From Oceanitalea stevensii (lineage in GTDB: Bacteria; Actinomycetota; Actinomycetes; Actinomycetales; Actinomycetaceae), in NCBI RefSeq assembly GCF_014837105.1, contig NZ_JACSPO010000005.1:69232-133231 (forward strand): DNA of 64,000 bases. Reading direction: 5' to 3'. A model generated the notes under the pieces. It was not told the origin of the DNA and ran no database searches. It worked only from the letters and a program-made list of their open reading frames with translations. Both the position numbers and the translations under genes were made by a program. Position 1 is the first letter of the stretch. Each line of letters begins with the position of its first letter. This document shows, piece by piece, positions 15,814 to 26,508 of this stretch.

Positions 15814-16667
15814 GCGAGAACCACGACCCGGGCGTCCCCGGCCCGGGGGTCGACGTCCCCCTGTTCGTCCAGCACGTCGAGGAGATCCTCGACCAGGCGC
15901 TGCGGGGGCTCGCCGCCCAGCCCTCCATCCTCGTCGCGCTCGACTTCGACGGCGTGCTCGCGCCCCTCGTCGACGACCCCACCGAGTCGCGGATCGTGCC
16001 GGCCGCCGTCGAGGCGCTCGCCCGGCTCGACGCGCTGCCCGGCGTCCACGTCGCGCTCATCTCCGGGCGCGAGGCCACCTCGCTCGTCTCCCTCGCCGAG
16101 GTCCCCGTCGGCACGCGCATCGTCGGCAGCCACGGCGCCCAGCGCGGGCACGTGGGCCTGTCCCCCAGCCAGCTGCCCGAGCTCGTCACCGAGCCGCTCG
16201 CGCTCAGCGACGAGCAGGCCTCGCTCCGCGCCGAGGTCCTCCGCGAGGCCACCGACCTCGCCGGCCGCTACGAGGGCGCCTGGGTCGAGACCAAGCCGGC
16301 CTCCGTCGTCGTGCACTCGCGACGGTGCAGCCCCGAGGACGCCGCCGCCCTCGCCGACGCCGTCCTCGCCGGGCCGGCCACCCGCCCCGGGCTGCGCGTG
16401 CAGGAGGGCAAGTCCGTCGTCGAGATGGCGGTGGTCGACACGACCAAGGGCGACGCCGTCGCCGAGCTCCGCGCCGACGTCGCCCCCCACGCGGTGCTCT
16501 TCGCCGGTGACGACGTCACCGACGAGGACGCCTTCGCCGTCCTCGAGCCGCACGACGTCGGCATCAAGGTGGGCGACGGACCGACCACGGCCGGCTACCG
16601 GGTGGCCGACCCGGACGAGATGGCCGCCGTCCTCCTGCGACTCCTGGAGCTGCGCGAGACCGTGTGA
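15810..16667 (+). CDS. otsB: Trehalose-6-phosphate phosphatase
   Basis: 285 aa, HAD-superfamily phosphatase that converts trehalose 6-phosphate to trehalose. Motif I is DFDGVLAP (about 45-52, nucleophile Asp45, Thr replaced by Val), motif II lies in LISGR, and motif IV is [11 protein letters not shown]. The GxKVVEMA-type substrate segment appears as [19 protein letters not shown]. The ATG overlaps the otsA stop (ATGA), implying coupled translation. Confidence 0.93.
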   Translation: MSENHDPGVPGPGVDVPLFVQHVEEILDQALRGLAAQPSILVALDFDGVLAPLVDDPTESRIVPAAVEALARLDALPGVHVALISGREATSLVSLAEVPVGTRIVGSHGAQRGHVGLSPSQLPELVTEPLALSDEQASLRAEVLREATDLAGRYEGAWVETKPASVVVHSRRCSPEDAAALADAVLAGPATRPGLRVQEGKSVVEMAVVDTTKGDAVAELRADVAPHAVLFAGDDVTDEDAFAVLEPHDVGIKVGDGPTTAGYRVADPDEMAAVLLRLLELRETV

Positions 16668-16719
16668 CGCGCAGCACACCGGGACCTGTGGCCGTGCCGC
16701 CCGACACCCCTCCTGTGTC

Positions 16720-16774
16720 ACACTGGCCCCAGCCCAGCCACGGTGGTCCCCGACCTCCGCGGACGGGCCAGTGT
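16720..16774. promoter_or_regulatory. Widely spaced 10-bp inverted repeat before the sugar ABC ATPase
   Basis: ACACTGGCCC (16720-16729) and GGGCCAGTGT (16765-16774) are exact complements 35 bases apart in the otsB-ATPase gap. It could be a DNA-looping operator or a long-loop hairpin in the leader. Confidence 0.35.
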
Positions 16775-16847
16775 CAAGGCAGACACCTGGCACTCTTCAC
16801 AACGGATCGTCCGGCACGTACCTGCCGGTGAAGGGATGTACACCACC

Positions 16848-17975
<1,128 letters not shown>

Positions 17976-17990
17976 CGCACCAGCGCATCA

Positions 17991-18025
17991 CAGGGGCGGA
18001 CCCGATACGGTCGGGTTCGCCCCTG
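17991..18025 (+). terminator. Hairpin terminator after the ABC ATPase gene
   Basis: A 15-bp stem with one G-U pair (arms 17991-18005 and 18011-18025) and a TACGG loop, 15 bases past the stop. Confidence 0.7.
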
Positions 18026-18051
18026 TGGCACGTCACGAGGAGTCGGAGCTG

Positions 18052-19290
18052 ATGGCACAGTCCCTGGAGATCACCGCTGCGCGGCTGGACCCTGCCCTCC
18101 TCGACCTGCCGTGGGAGGTCGCGCTCGAGGAGTGGCCGGACTCGGTCCTCGCCGCGCTCCCCCGCGGCATCTCGCGCCACGTCGTGCGTTTCGTGCGGCT
18201 CTCCGGGCGGGTCATCGCCGTCAAGGAGATCGGCGAGACCGTCGCGTTCCACGAGTACGAGATGCTCCGCAACCTCAACCGGCTCGACGCGCCGTCGGTG
18301 CAGCCCCTCGCCGTCATCACCGGCCGGGCCACGCCGCAGGGCGAGCCGCTGGACTCCGTGCTCGTCACCGAGCACCTCCAGTTCTCCCTGCCCTACCGCG
18401 CACTGTTCTCCCAGTACCTGCGCCCGGACACGGCCACGCGCCTCATCGACGCCGCGGCCGTGCTCCTCGTCCGCCTGCACCTCCTGGGGTTCTACTGGGG
18501 CGACGTCTCGCTGTCCAACACCCTCTTCCGCCGCGACGCCGGCGCCTTCGCGGCCTACCTCGTGGACGCGGAGACCGGGGAGTTCCAGCCCGAGCTCACC
18601 ATCGGCCAGCGCGAGTACGACCTCGACATCGCCCGGACGAACATCATCGGCGAGCTCATGGACCTCCAGGCCGGCGAGATCCTCGACGAGGACGTCGACA
18701 CGATCTCGGTCGGCAACCGCATCGTCGAGCGGTACACCGCCCTGTGGCGCGAGCTCACCGACTCCGAGTCCTTCGACACCGGCGAGCGCTGGCGGGTGGC
18801 CGCCCGCATCGACCGCCTCAACGAGCTCGGCTACGACGTCGGTGAGCTGACGATGACGACCGACGTCGACGGGACGAGCGTCCAGATCCAGCCGAAGGTG
18901 GTCGACGCCGGCCACCACCACCGCCGGATGATGCGCCTCACGGGCCTGGACGTCCAGGAGAACCAGGCGCGGCGGATGCTCAACGACCTCGACGCCTACC
19001 GCGCCGCGACCGACCGCCAGGGCGAGGACGAGGAGTTCGTCGCGCACGACTGGCTCGCCAAGGTCTTCGAGCCCACCGTGCGCGCGATCCCCCGCGAGCT
19101 GCGCGGGAAGCTCGAGCCGGCGGAGATCTTCCACGAGGTGCTCGAGCACCGCTGGTTCATCTCCGAGCAGCAGCGCCGCGACGTGCCGCTGCCCGAGGCC
19201 GTGCGGTCCTACGTCGACGAGGTCCTGCGCCACCGCCCCGACGAGCGCTCCTTCCTCGGCGTCGACGCCCCCCGCCTCGAGGACCTCTAG
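18052..19290 (+). CDS. DUF4032-family protein with a degenerate kinase-like core
   Basis: 412 aa. ATG at 18052 is preferred to GTG at 18025 because ACGAGGAG lies 9 bases upstream and 18025 falls in the preceding hairpin. The first half looks like a lipopolysaccharide-kinase/RIO fold: VIAVKEIG (possible ATP lysine), HLLGFYWGDVSLSNTLF (catalytic-loop-like) and AYLVDAETGE (metal-loop-like). The second half is the actinobacterial DUF4032 region (DHRP-like HRPDERSFLG tail). No function is established. Confidence 0.78.
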   Translation: MAQSLEITAARLDPALLDLPWEVALEEWPDSVLAALPRGISRHVVRFVRLSGRVIAVKEIGETVAFHEYEMLRNLNRLDAPSVQPLAVITGRATPQGEPLDSVLVTEHLQFSLPYRALFSQYLRPDTATRLIDAAAVLLVRLHLLGFYWGDVSLSNTLFRRDAGAFAAYLVDAETGEFQPELTIGQREYDLDIARTNIIGELMDLQAGEILDEDVDTISVGNRIVERYTALWRELTDSESFDTGERWRVAARIDRLNELGYDVGELTMTTDVDGTSVQIQPKVVDAGHHHRRMMRLTGLDVQENQARRMLNDLDAYRAATDRQGEDEEFVAHDWLAKVFEPTVRAIPRELRGKLEPAEIFHEVLEHRWFISEQQRRDVPLPEAVRSYVDEVLRHRPDERSFLGVDAPRLEDL

Positions 19291-19334
19291 CCGCTCCCGC
19301 CGGCGTCCGGCGTCACCGTCCCTGACCATCCCCC

Positions 19335-19431
19335 GTCGCTGTTCTGCGCACAGGTTCGCGACACACGGGCGACACGCCGGGACACCTGACGCATAAAGGC
19401 GCTTCTGGCGACCTGTGCGCAGATCAGCGAC
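19335..19431. repeat. Left palindromic element flanking the DUF559 gene
   Basis: A 97-bp element whose ends are inverted repeats of 21 bp with one mismatch (19335-19355 and 19411-19431), including a perfect 12-bp core CTGCGCACAGGT/ACCTGTGCGCAG. The interior carries two GCGACAC units and CGACACGCCGGGACA. Its inverted copy lies at 20387-20484. It ends 12 bases before the nuclease gene's stop. Confidence 0.85.
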
Positions 19432-19443
19432 CGTGCACCGGTC

Positions 19444-20280
19444 TCACGACCCGCCGAGCAGCCCCTTCACAGCCGAGACGATCACGCGGGGGTCCTGCAT
19501 GATCTCCTCCCACGTGAAGCGCAGGACGAGGTAGCCCCTCTCGAGCAGCGCGCGGTCGCGCCGCCGGTCCTCCCGGTACTCCGCCCGGCCGGAGTGGTAG
19601 GCGAAGCCGTCACACTCCACGACGATGCGGCCCTCGACCACCAGGTCGACCTCGCCGACTCCGTCGATCTTCACGCCCGCCGACACGATCAGGCCGGCGT
19701 CCTCGAGCGCCAGCCGCGCGCGCGTCTCGATGACCGATCGGCTGCGCGGACTGCAACGCTCCAGGGTGGCGAGTGCGGCCGGACTGCCCCTCCCGGTCAG
19801 CGTGCGGCGGACCGCCTCCGGTGCCACCAGGCCCTTTCGCAGGGCGGCGTCCAGGACGACGGCCGCTTCCTCCGTCGGCCGGCACCGCAGCACCCGGGCG
19901 AGCGCGTCGGCCAGCGGAGCGAGGGGGAGGCCGACAGGCAGCGGAGCGGTCCAGCTGCCCTCCCCGTGAACGCGCACGGCCATGTCGATCGACCGTCTCC
20001 CGCGCCTCCGGGGGAGCGCGATGTGCGGGCGGTCGGGGGTGACGAGAAGGGGCAGGTCGAAGAACTCGGCGATACTCACGCAGGTGATCGCCGCGCCCAT
20101 GCGGCGGGCGACGACGACGGACTCCTGGGCGTCAGCGAGGGCGAGCCACCCTGCCCCCAGGTCGCGGACCTGTCCCGCGGCGACCGCCGCCGTCACCGCG
20201 CGCCGCTCCGCCGTCGTCCGGGCGATCTGGGTGCGCGTGCCGACGCCGCCGTACGTCCACAGCCTGTTGACCGCATCCAT
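19444..20280 (-). CDS. DUF559 (PD-(D/E)XK, Vsr-like) nuclease-domain protein with AbiEi-like N-terminus
   Basis: 278 aa. The C-terminal 100 residues are a DUF559 domain: Glu185 (SVIETRARL), Asp212 (GEVDLVV), Glu222 and Asp224 (VVECDG), then FAYHSGRAEYREDRRRDRALLERGYLVLRF... giving a complete PD-(D/E)XK-like set. The N-terminal half resembles the winged-helix part of AbiEi-type antitoxin proteins (GGVGTRTQIA start). The ATG at 20280 lacks a good ribosome binding site. Sandwiched between two inverted palindromic elements and between convergent core genes, so it may be a selfish or defence cassette. Function unproven. Confidence 0.8.
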   Translation of the reverse strand: MDAVNRLWTYGGVGTRTQIARTTAERRAVTAAVAAGQVRDLGAGWLALADAQESVVVARRMGAAITCVSIAEFFDLPLLVTPDRPHIALPRRRGRRSIDMAVRVHGEGSWTAPLPVGLPLAPLADALARVLRCRPTEEAAVVLDAALRKGLVAPEAVRRTLTGRGSPAALATLERCSPRSRSVIETRARLALEDAGLIVSAGVKIDGVGEVDLVVEGRIVVECDGFAYHSGRAEYREDRRRDRALLERGYLVLRFTWEEIMQDPRVIVSAVKGLLGGS

Positions 20281-20386
20281 CGGCCGAGCGTCGCCGACCG
20301 CGAGTACCCCGCCGTCGCCAGCTGCACGGAACGGTGGACGGGACACCCACGCGCGGGAGCTGTGCAGCAACCGAGGTCGCCGCGAT

Positions 20387-20484
20387 GTCGCCGATCTGCG
20401 CACAGGTTCCTCGAGGCACCTCGTACGCGCCACCTGTCCCGGCGTGTCGCGCCCGTGTCGCCAACCTGTGCGCAGCATCGCTGC
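20387..20484. repeat. Right palindromic element, inverted copy of the left one
   Basis: About 98 bp. It carries the same 12-bp termini (20396-20407 and 20464-20475) and, read in reverse complement, the same interior block with GCGACAC twice and CGACACGCCGGGACA. The gene-facing ends extend the match (GTCGCCGATCTGCGCACAGG here against GTCGCTGATCTGCGCACAGG on the left copy). Located about 106 bases before the nuclease start. Confidence 0.85.
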
Positions 20485-20490
20485 AGTCGG

Positions 20491-20527
20491 CGGCACGGGC
20501 CCCGCCCAGCAGCGGCCGCCCGTGCCG
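20491..20527 (-). terminator. Hairpin after rlmB
   Basis: CGGCACGGGC (20491-20500) pairs with GCCCGTGCCG (20518-20527), 12 bases past the rlmB stop. Confidence 0.5.
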
Positions 20528-20539
20528 CAGCGGCGGCGC

Positions 20540-21505
20540 TCAGCGGGTGGCGCGGATGCGGGCAATCTCGTAGAGGCTGATGCCCGTCGCCACGGCGGCG
20601 TTGAGGGACTCCACGCTCGAGGAGATCTCGATGCCGGCGATCGCGTCGCAGGTCTCGCGCACGAGCCGCGACAGGCCCTTGCCCTCGGAGCCGACGACGA
20701 CGACGAGCGGCTCGGTGGCGAGCTCGAGCTCGGCCACCGTCGTGGGCGCCTCGCCGTCGAGCCCGACGACGAAGCAGCCGGCCTTCTTGTAGTCCTGCAG
20801 CGCCCGCACGAGGTTCGTCGCCCGGGCCACCGGCACGCGGGCGGCGGCACCGGCCGACACCCGCCAGACCGTGGCGGTGACGCCGGCGGAGCGGCGCTCC
20901 GGGACTAGGACACCGTCCACCCCGAAGGCACCGGCGGAGCGGAGCACCGCCCCGAGGTTGTGCGGGTCGGTCACGCCGTCGAGGGCGACGATGAGCGGCG
21001 CGCTGCCCGGGAAGCGCCCGAGGAGGTCGGAGGGGTCGGCGTACTCGTAGGGCGGCACCTGGATGGCGATGCCCTGGTGGTTGCCGCCGTCGGTGAGCTT
21101 GTCGAGGTCGCTCTTGCTCGCCTCGAGGAGCGGGGTGTTGCGAGCCGTGACGGTGCGCAGCACCTCGCCGAGACGCTCGTCGGAGTCGACGCGGGCCGCG
21201 AGGTAGACGTGGTCGATCGGGATACCGGCCCGCACGGCCTCGAGGACCGCGTTCCGGCCGGCCACGAGCTCGCGTCCGGTGCTCGACCGGGCCGCCGCCG
21301 GCTTACGTGCCGGGGCGCCACGGCCCTCCCGCTTCTCGGCAGCCGCCTTGCGCGCTGCCGCCGGGTGGTAGGGCCGCTCGGCGGCCTTGGGCGTGGGGCC
21401 GCGCCCCTCGAGCGCCCGGCGGCCCTTGCCGCCGCTGCCGACCGTCGCCCCCTTCTTCGATCCAGCCTTGCGTACTGCGCCTCGGCGCTTGGAGTTCCCG
21501 GCCAT
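20540..21505 (-). CDS. rlmB: 23S rRNA 2'-O-ribose methyltransferase (TrmH/SpoU family)
   Basis: 321 aa. A basic Lys/Arg/Ala-rich extension (1-80) precedes the substrate-binding domain (GRNAVLEAVRAG) and the SPOUT knot: motif 1 NLGAVLRSAGAFG, motif 2 VVVGSEGKGLSRL, motif 3 ISSSVESLNAAVATGI. It probably methylates G2251 of 23S rRNA. The ATG at 21505 shares its A with the cysS stop (TGATG), and GAGGAGG provides the ribosome binding site. A cysS-rlmB pair is common in actinobacteria. Confidence 0.93.
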   Translation of the reverse strand: MAGNSKRRGAVRKAGSKKGATVGSGGKGRRALEGRGPTPKAAERPYHPAAARKAAAEKREGRGAPARKPAAARSSTGRELVAGRNAVLEAVRAGIPIDHVYLAARVDSDERLGEVLRTVTARNTPLLEASKSDLDKLTDGGNHQGIAIQVPPYEYADPSDLLGRFPGSAPLIVALDGVTDPHNLGAVLRSAGAFGVDGVLVPERRSAGVTATVWRVSAGAAARVPVARATNLVRALQDYKKAGCFVVGLDGEAPTTVAELELATEPLVVVVGSEGKGLSRLVRETCDAIAGIEISSSVESLNAAVATGISLYEIARIRATR

Positions 21506-22944
21506 CAACGGCCTCCTCTCGTCCCCAGCTGCCATCTGGCACCGTCGGGTGAATCCTCAATGATGATGCCCGCCGCCTGGAGCTGGTCGCGCAGCGCGTC
21601 GGCGCGGGCCCAGTCCTTGGCCTTGCGGGCGTCCGCGCGCTCGGCGAGCACGACGGGCATGAGCACGTCCAGCGCCTCACGGGCGGCGTCGTCGGAACCT
21701 GCCGCGGTGGCCCACGGCGCGGCGAGCGGGTCGAGCCCGAGCACGTCGAGCATCGAGCGCACCTGCAGCTGGGCCTGCCACACGACGCTGTCCTCGCCCG
21801 CGGCGAGGGCGTTGTTGCCGGTCCGCACCTGCTCGTGGACGGCGGCGAGCGCGGCGGACACGTTGAGGTCGTCGTCCATCGCGGCGACGAAGGCGGGCGG
21901 CAGCGCGGAGATCGGCCGGCCCGTCACCTCCTCGGCGGGCACCTGCCCCACGCGCTCGACGGCCCGGGTGACGAAGCCGCTGAGGCGCTCCCAGGTGCTC
22001 GTCGCCTCGGCGAGGGAGTCGTCGGAGAACTCCACCGTCGAGCGGTAGTGGACGGTCCCGAGCGCGAAGCGCAGCACGACCGCGGGCACCCGCTCGAGCA
22101 CGGCGGACACGACGAGGGAGTTGCCCAGCGACTTGCTCATCTTCTCGCCACCGACGGTCACCCAGGCGTTGTGCATCCAGAGCTGGGCGAAGTCGTAGCC
22201 GGCGGCGCGGGACTGGGCCACCTCGTTCTCGTGGTGCGGGAAGCGCAGGTCGATGCCGCCGCCGTGGATGTCGAAGCTCTCCCCGAGGTAGCGGTGGGCC
22301 ATGGCCGAGCACTCGAGGTGCCAGCCGGGCCGTCCGCGCCCGTAGGGGGTGTCCCAGGCGGCGGAGGCGGGCTCGCCGTCCTTGGGCGTCTTCCACAGGG
22401 CGAAGTCGCGGGCGTCGCGCTTGTCGCCCGCCTCCTCCTCGTCGAGGGTCGACATGTTCTCGAGCAGCTGGCGGGTGAGCCCGCCGTACTCGGAGAAGGA
22501 GCGGACGTCGAAGTAGACGTTGGCCCCCTCGCCCCGGTAGGCGTGCCCGCGCTCGACGAGCCGGTCGATGAGGGCCACCATCTCGGTCACGTGACCGGTC
22601 GCGCGGGGCTCGTAGGTGGGCCGCCCGACCCCGACGGCGTCGTAGGCGGCGGTGAACTCCTGCTCGAAGCGGTAGGCCCAGGCCCACCAGGGCACGCCGG
22701 CCTCGGCGGACTTGATGAGGATCTTGTCGTCGATGTCGGTGACGTTGCGGACGAGGGTGACCTCCAGCCCCCGACGGCGCAGCCACCGGGCGAGCACGTC
22801 GAAGGCGATCGCCGAGCGCAGGTGACCCACGTGAGGCGCCCCCTGGACGGTGGCGCCACAGAGGTAGATGCTCACCTGTCCGGGGACGAGGGGCACCAGC
22901 TCGCGGTCCGACCGGGTGGCGGAGTCATGTAGTCGCAGGCTCAC
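21505..22944 (-). CDS. cysS: Cysteinyl-tRNA synthetase
   Basis: 479 aa, class I synthetase. The HIGH-type motif is in [15 protein letters not shown], the zinc ligands include this Cys plus those in WHLECSAMA and FPHHENE, and KMSKS is complete. The catalytic domain is followed by DALR-type and C-terminal domains. GTG at 22944 is chosen because a TAGCCT hexamer ends 7 bases before it and no Shine-Dalgarno is present. It is divergent from the MFS gene across 75 bases. Confidence 0.95.
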   Translation of the reverse strand: MSLRLHDSATRSDRELVPLVPGQVSIYLCGATVQGAPHVGHLRSAIAFDVLARWLRRRGLEVTLVRNVTDIDDKILIKSAEAGVPWWAWAYRFEQEFTAAYDAVGVGRPTYEPRATGHVTEMVALIDRLVERGHAYRGEGANVYFDVRSFSEYGGLTRQLLENMSTLDEEEAGDKRDARDFALWKTPKDGEPASAAWDTPYGRGRPGWHLECSAMAHRYLGESFDIHGGGIDLRFPHHENEVAQSRAAGYDFAQLWMHNAWVTVGGEKMSKSLGNSLVVSAVLERVPAVVLRFALGTVHYRSTVEFSDDSLAEATSTWERLSGFVTRAVERVGQVPAEEVTGRPISALPPAFVAAMDDDLNVSAALAAVHEQVRTGNNALAAGEDSVVWQAQLQVRSMLDVLGLDPLAAPWATAAGSDDAAREALDVLMPVVLAERADARKAKDWARADALRDQLQAAGIIIEDSPDGARWQLGTRGGR

Positions 22945-22951
22945 GTGCCCC

Positions 22952-22957
22952 AGGCTA
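22952..22957 (-). promoter_or_regulatory. Leaderless-type -10 (TAGCCT) of cysS
   Basis: TAGCCT on the minus strand, 7 bases before the GTG at 22944. Confidence 0.5.
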
Positions 22958-23006
22958 CCGGCGCAGGGCCGGGATGCCGCGGTGCCGGACGTCACCCCGA
23001 GGACGC

Positions 23007-23012
23007 TAACGT
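23007..23012 (+). promoter_or_regulatory. Leaderless-type -10 (TAACGT) of the MFS gene
   Basis: TAACGT, 7 bases before the GTG at 23020. Confidence 0.5.
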
Positions 23013-23019
23013 TCGTCAC

Positions 23020-24384
23020 GTGACCACAGCGCCCGTGACTCCAGGCCCGACGCAGCGCCGCCGGGCCTTCGGCTGGCCCGTCTACGCCTGGAGCCTGTGG
23101 GACTGGGGGTCGGCGGCCTTCAACGCCGTCATCACCACCTTCGTCTTCACCGTGTACATCACCAACGCCGAGCTCTTCGGCCCGGGCGCCTCCCAGAAGC
23201 TGGGCTGGGCGCTGGCCGGCGCGGGCGCGCTGATCGCCGTCTGCGCACCCGTCGCCGGGCTGCGCTCGGACCGTTCGGGACGGCGGACCTTCTGGCTCGC
23301 CGTCAACACGATGGTCGTCGTCGTCATCTCCGCGTCGTTGTTCTTCGTCGCGCCGGGCCCGAGCAACCTGTGGCTGGGCCTGGTCCTGCTGGCGGTCGGC
23401 AACGTCTTCTTCGAGCTCGCCTCGGTGAACTACTACGCGATGCTCAACGACATCTCCACGCCGCGGACGATCGGCCGGATCTCCGGCCTGGGCTGGGGCC
23501 TGGGGTACATCGGCGGGATCGTCCTCCTCCTCATCGTCTACTTCGGCCTCATCAGCCCGGACGTCGGCCTCTTCGGAATCACCTCGGAGAACGGCATGGA
23601 CGTGCGCGTGGCGATGCTCATCTGCGCCGGCTGGACGCTCCTGTTCTCCCTGCCGGTGCTCCTCACCATCCGCGACGACCGCTCCGCCCGCGAGCGGCTG
23701 CCCCGGCTCGGCGTCGTCGGCTCCTACCGCCTGCTCTTCCGCTCCGTGCGGAACGTGTGGCGCCAGGACCACCACACCGTCTTCTTCCTCGGCGCCAGCG
23801 CGGTCTTCCGGGACGGCCTGGCCGGGGTCTTCACCTTCGGCGGCATCGTCGCGTCGACGGTCTTCGGCTTCGAGGCCGGTGAGGTCATCATCTTCGGCGT
23901 CGCCGCGAACCTCGTCGCGGGCGTCGCGACGATCGCCTTCGGGGCGCTGGACGACATCCTGGGTCCCAAGCGGGTCATCGTCGGCTCACTCGTCGCCATG
24001 ATCCTCGCGGGGATCGGCGTCTTCGCTCTCCACGAGCACGGCGCCGTCGTCTTCTGGTGCCTCGGGCTGGTCCTGTGCGTCTTCGTCGGCCCGGCCCAGT
24101 CGGCCTCGCGCACCTTCCTCGCCCGCCTCATCCCCAAGGGCAAGGAGGGCGAGCTCTTCGGCCTGTACGCCACCACCGGCCGGGCGGTGAGCTTCCTGGC
24201 GCCCATGTGCTTCGCGCTCGCGATCAGCATCGGTGCCGCCGTCACCGGGCAGAGCGTCGCCGACTCCGAGTACTGGGGCATCCTCGGCGTCGCCGCGGTG
24301 CTCACCGTCGGCCTGCTCCTCCTGCTGCCGGTGCGCGTCAAGGTGCGCAGCGAGAGCGCCCTGCACGAGCCGCCCCCGGCCTGA
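23020..24384 (+). CDS. MFS transporter of the UMF1/Atg22-like group
   Basis: 454 aa with about 12 predicted membrane helices. The N-terminal [20 protein letters not shown] matches the WxxYDWANSAFxxVI signature of UMF1-type transporters, and [10 protein letters not shown] is the loop 2-3 motif. Yeast relatives export amino acids from the vacuole; bacterial substrates are unknown. The start is GTG 23020, supported by the adjacent -10 box. ispF follows 20 bases after the stop with its own promoter. Confidence 0.88.
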   Translation: MTTAPVTPGPTQRRRAFGWPVYAWSLWDWGSAAFNAVITTFVFTVYITNAELFGPGASQKLGWALAGAGALIAVCAPVAGLRSDRSGRRTFWLAVNTMVVVVISASLFFVAPGPSNLWLGLVLLAVGNVFFELASVNYYAMLNDISTPRTIGRISGLGWGLGYIGGIVLLLIVYFGLISPDVGLFGITSENGMDVRVAMLICAGWTLLFSLPVLLTIRDDRSARERLPRLGVVGSYRLLFRSVRNVWRQDHHTVFFLGASAVFRDGLAGVFTFGGIVASTVFGFEAGEVIIFGVAANLVAGVATIAFGALDDILGPKRVIVGSLVAMILAGIGVFALHEHGAVVFWCLGLVLCVFVGPAQSASRTFLARLIPKGKEGELFGLYATTGRAVSFLAPMCFALAISIGAAVTGQSVADSEYWGILGVAAVLTVGLLLLLPVRVKVRSESALHEPPPA

Positions 24385-24391
24385 GCCTCGC

Positions 24392-24397
24392 TACCCT
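24392..24397 (+). promoter_or_regulatory. Leaderless-type -10 (TACCCT) of ispF
   Basis: TACCCT, 7 bases before the ATG at 24405. Confidence 0.5.
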
Positions 24398-24404
24398 GAC
24401 GACC

Positions 24405-24881
24405 ATGCTGCCGCGCACCGGGATCGGGACCGACGTCCACGCCTTCGCCCCGGAGGGCAGCGACCGTCCGCTCCACGTCGCCTGCCTCGAGTGGCCGGGC
24501 GAGGTGGGTCTGGAGGGACACTCCGACGGCGACGTCGCCGCGCACGCGGTCTGCGACGCGCTCCTGTCCGCGGCCGGCCTGGGCGACCTCGGCTCCCGCT
24601 TCGGCACCTCCGACCCCCGCTGGGCCGGGGCGTCCGGCGCCGAGTTCCTCTCCGCCACCGCGGCCCTCGTCCGCGAGGCCGGATTCGAGATCGGCAACGT
24701 CGCCGTCCAGGTCGTGGGGAACCGCCCGCGGATCGGTCGCCGGCGCGAGGAGGCGGCTGAGGCGATGTCTCGCGCCCTCGGGGCGCCCGTGAGCCTGTCG
24801 GCGACGACGACGGACGGGCTCGGCTTCACCGGCCGCGGCGAGGGGCTGCTCGCCGTCGCCACCGCGCTCGTCGCCCGCTGA
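24405..24881 (+). CDS. ispF: 2-C-methyl-D-erythritol 2,4-cyclodiphosphate synthase
   Basis: 158 aa. It makes the cyclic diphosphate intermediate of the MEP isoprenoid pathway. Metal ligands Asp10 and His12 (GTDVHAF) and His47 ([11 protein letters not shown]) are present, as is the C-terminal [14 protein letters not shown] loop. ispD is on the other strand about 900 bp away with carD, so the two pathway genes are near but not co-transcribed. Confidence 0.95.
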   Translation: MLPRTGIGTDVHAFAPEGSDRPLHVACLEWPGEVGLEGHSDGDVAAHAVCDALLSAAGLGDLGSRFGTSDPRWAGASGAEFLSATAALVREAGFEIGNVAVQVVGNRPRIGRRREEAAEAMSRALGAPVSLSATTTDGLGFTGRGEGLLAVATALVAR

Positions 24882-24987
24882 CGGGGCGACGGCGGACGGA
24901 AGGTTCCGCTCACCGGGCGGGCATCCCGGCCCCGGGTGTGCCGGCGGTCACTAGCATGGCGGGCACCCATCCAGTGAAAGGCCTGAC

Positions 24988-25788
24988 ATGAGCGAGTCGT
25001 CCACCGGGGGCCCCTCCTCCGGCGAGTTCCCCCCGCCGCCGGGCTCCACCCCGCCGCCCCCGCCGCCGCCCGGGCAGGCAGGCCAGCCTGGCCAGCAGCC
25101 GCCCGCCGGCCAGGGTCCGTACGGCCAGCAGCCGCCCTACGGTCAGCAGCCGCCCGCCGGCCAGGGTCCCTACGGCCAACAGGGCTCCTACGGCCAGCAG
25201 TCCCCGTACGGCCAGCAGCCCCCCGCCGGACAGGCACCGTACGGCCAGCAGCAGTACGGCCAGCAGCAGCCCTACTACGCCCCGCCCGCTCCGGGCTTCT
25301 CCCGGGCCGGCCAGCCCGCGGAGCTCGGCTCCCGCTTCCTCGCGCGGCTCGTCGACTTCATCCTCATCGGCATCGTCAACGGGATCATCGGCTGGATCCT
25401 GGGCGCGTCGGCCTACACCAGCATCCTCACCACCGGCCGGGTCGACTACGGCACGCTGGCGCTCGTCACCGTCGTCACCACGGCGATCACCGTCGCCTAC
25501 TTCGTGCTCCTCGAGTCCAGCCGCGGGCAGACGCTCGGCAAGATGCTGCTCAGGATCAGGACCGTCGGCGCAGGTGGGGGCAACCCCACGACGGCGGAGG
25601 CCCTGAAGCGCAACGCGTGGACGGCCATCGGCATCCTCGGCGTCGTCCCGATGCTGGGCTGGATCGGGAACCTGCTGTCCCTGGCCGCCGTCATCGCGAT
25701 CATGGTGACGATCAGTGGCAACACCGCCACCCGTCAGGGCTGGCACGACAACTTCGCCGGCGGCACCCGGGTCGTCAGGACCGACTGA
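24988..25788 (+). CDS. RDD-family membrane protein with Gln/Pro/Tyr-rich N-terminus
   Basis: 266 aa. Residues 1-115 are low complexity, with repeated PYGQQ and QPPAGQ units, probably disordered and cytoplasmic. The RDD domain (about 116-260) begins [18 protein letters not shown] and has about three membrane helices with conserved Arg and Asp, then [12 protein letters not shown] and GWHDNFAGG. Function unknown; such proteins are widespread in actinobacteria. Ribosome binding site AAAGG, promoter-like TAGCAT at 24952-24957. The end overlaps ispD by 14 bases in convergent orientation. Confidence 0.88.
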   Translation: MSESSTGGPSSGEFPPPPGSTPPPPPPPGQAGQPGQQPPAGQGPYGQQPPYGQQPPAGQGPYGQQGSYGQQSPYGQQPPAGQAPYGQQQYGQQQPYYAPPAPGFSRAGQPAELGSRFLARLVDFILIGIVNGIIGWILGASAYTSILTTGRVDYGTLALVTVVTTAITVAYFVLLESSRGQTLGKMLLRIRTVGAGGGNPTTAEALKRNAWTAIGILGVVPMLGWIGNLLSLAAVIAIMVTISGNTATRQGWHDNFAGGTRVVRTD

Positions 25789-26503
25789 GCAGCCGCTCCG
25801 CCAGCTCGAGGTCGGCGGGCGTCGTGATCTTCAGCGCCGCCGCCTCGCCCGGCACGAGGAGGACCTCCTCACCGAGCGACTCCACGAGACCCGCGTCGTC
25901 CGAGACGGCGCGGGTCTCGTCGTCGGCGCGCTCGGCACCGAGGCGGTGCGCCCGCTCGAGGAGCTCGCGGCTGAAGCCCTGCGGCGTCTGCACGGCCCGC
26001 AGGGTGGACCGCTCGGGTGTCTCGACGACGCGGGCGCCGCCGCCCGGCAGGTCCACCACGCGCTTGACCGTGTCGGTCACCGGGACGCCGGGCACGACGG
26101 CGCCGTGCCCGGCCTCCAGCGCCGCGACGACGCGGCGCACGAGCTCGGGGCCCGCGAGGCAGCGGGCGGCGTCGTGGACGAGGACGGCCTCGCACCCGGG
26201 GGCGACGTCGTCGAGCGCGGCGAGGCCGGCGGCGACGGAGGCCTGCCGGGTGGCGCCACCGACGACCACGCGGACGGGGACGTCGCTGCCCGGGACGCGA
26301 CCACCCGGGAACAGCGCGGCCACCTCCTCGAGGTGGCCGTCAGGTGCGGTGACGACGACGGCGTCGACCACACCGGAGGCCGCCAGCCCACGCGCCGCGT
26401 GGACGAGGAGCGGGGTCCCGGCGAGCGGGACGAGCGCCTTGGGCAGGGCGTGCCCCAGGCGCGTCCCGGAGCCGGCAGCCGTGAGGACCGCGGCGCAGAG
26501 CAC
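25775..26503 (-). CDS. ispD: 2-C-methyl-D-erythritol 4-phosphate cytidylyltransferase
   Basis: 242 aa. The nucleotide-binding loop [21 protein letters not shown] opens the protein; [16 protein letters not shown] and the C-terminal TDDAG-like VSDDAGLVE region are also typical. It activates MEP with CTP. GTG at 26503 is 5 bases after the carD stop, so carD-ispD form an operon, as in mycobacteria. Confidence 0.94.
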   Translation of the reverse strand: MLCAAVLTAAGSGTRLGHALPKALVPLAGTPLLVHAARGLAASGVVDAVVVTAPDGHLEEVAALFPGGRVPGSDVPVRVVVGGATRQASVAAGLAALDDVAPGCEAVLVHDAARCLAGPELVRRVVAALEAGHGAVVPGVPVTDTVKRVVDLPGGGARVVETPERSTLRAVQTPQGFSRELLERAHRLGAERADDETRAVSDDAGLVESLGEEVLLVPGEAAALKITTPADLELAERLLSRS

Positions 26504-26508
26504 GTGGG

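Noticed and set aside
19335..20484. Insertion sequence interpretation of the DUF559 cassette
   Set aside because: No DDE or serine/tyrosine transposase and no flanking target duplication is visible; reported as a nuclease cassette instead.
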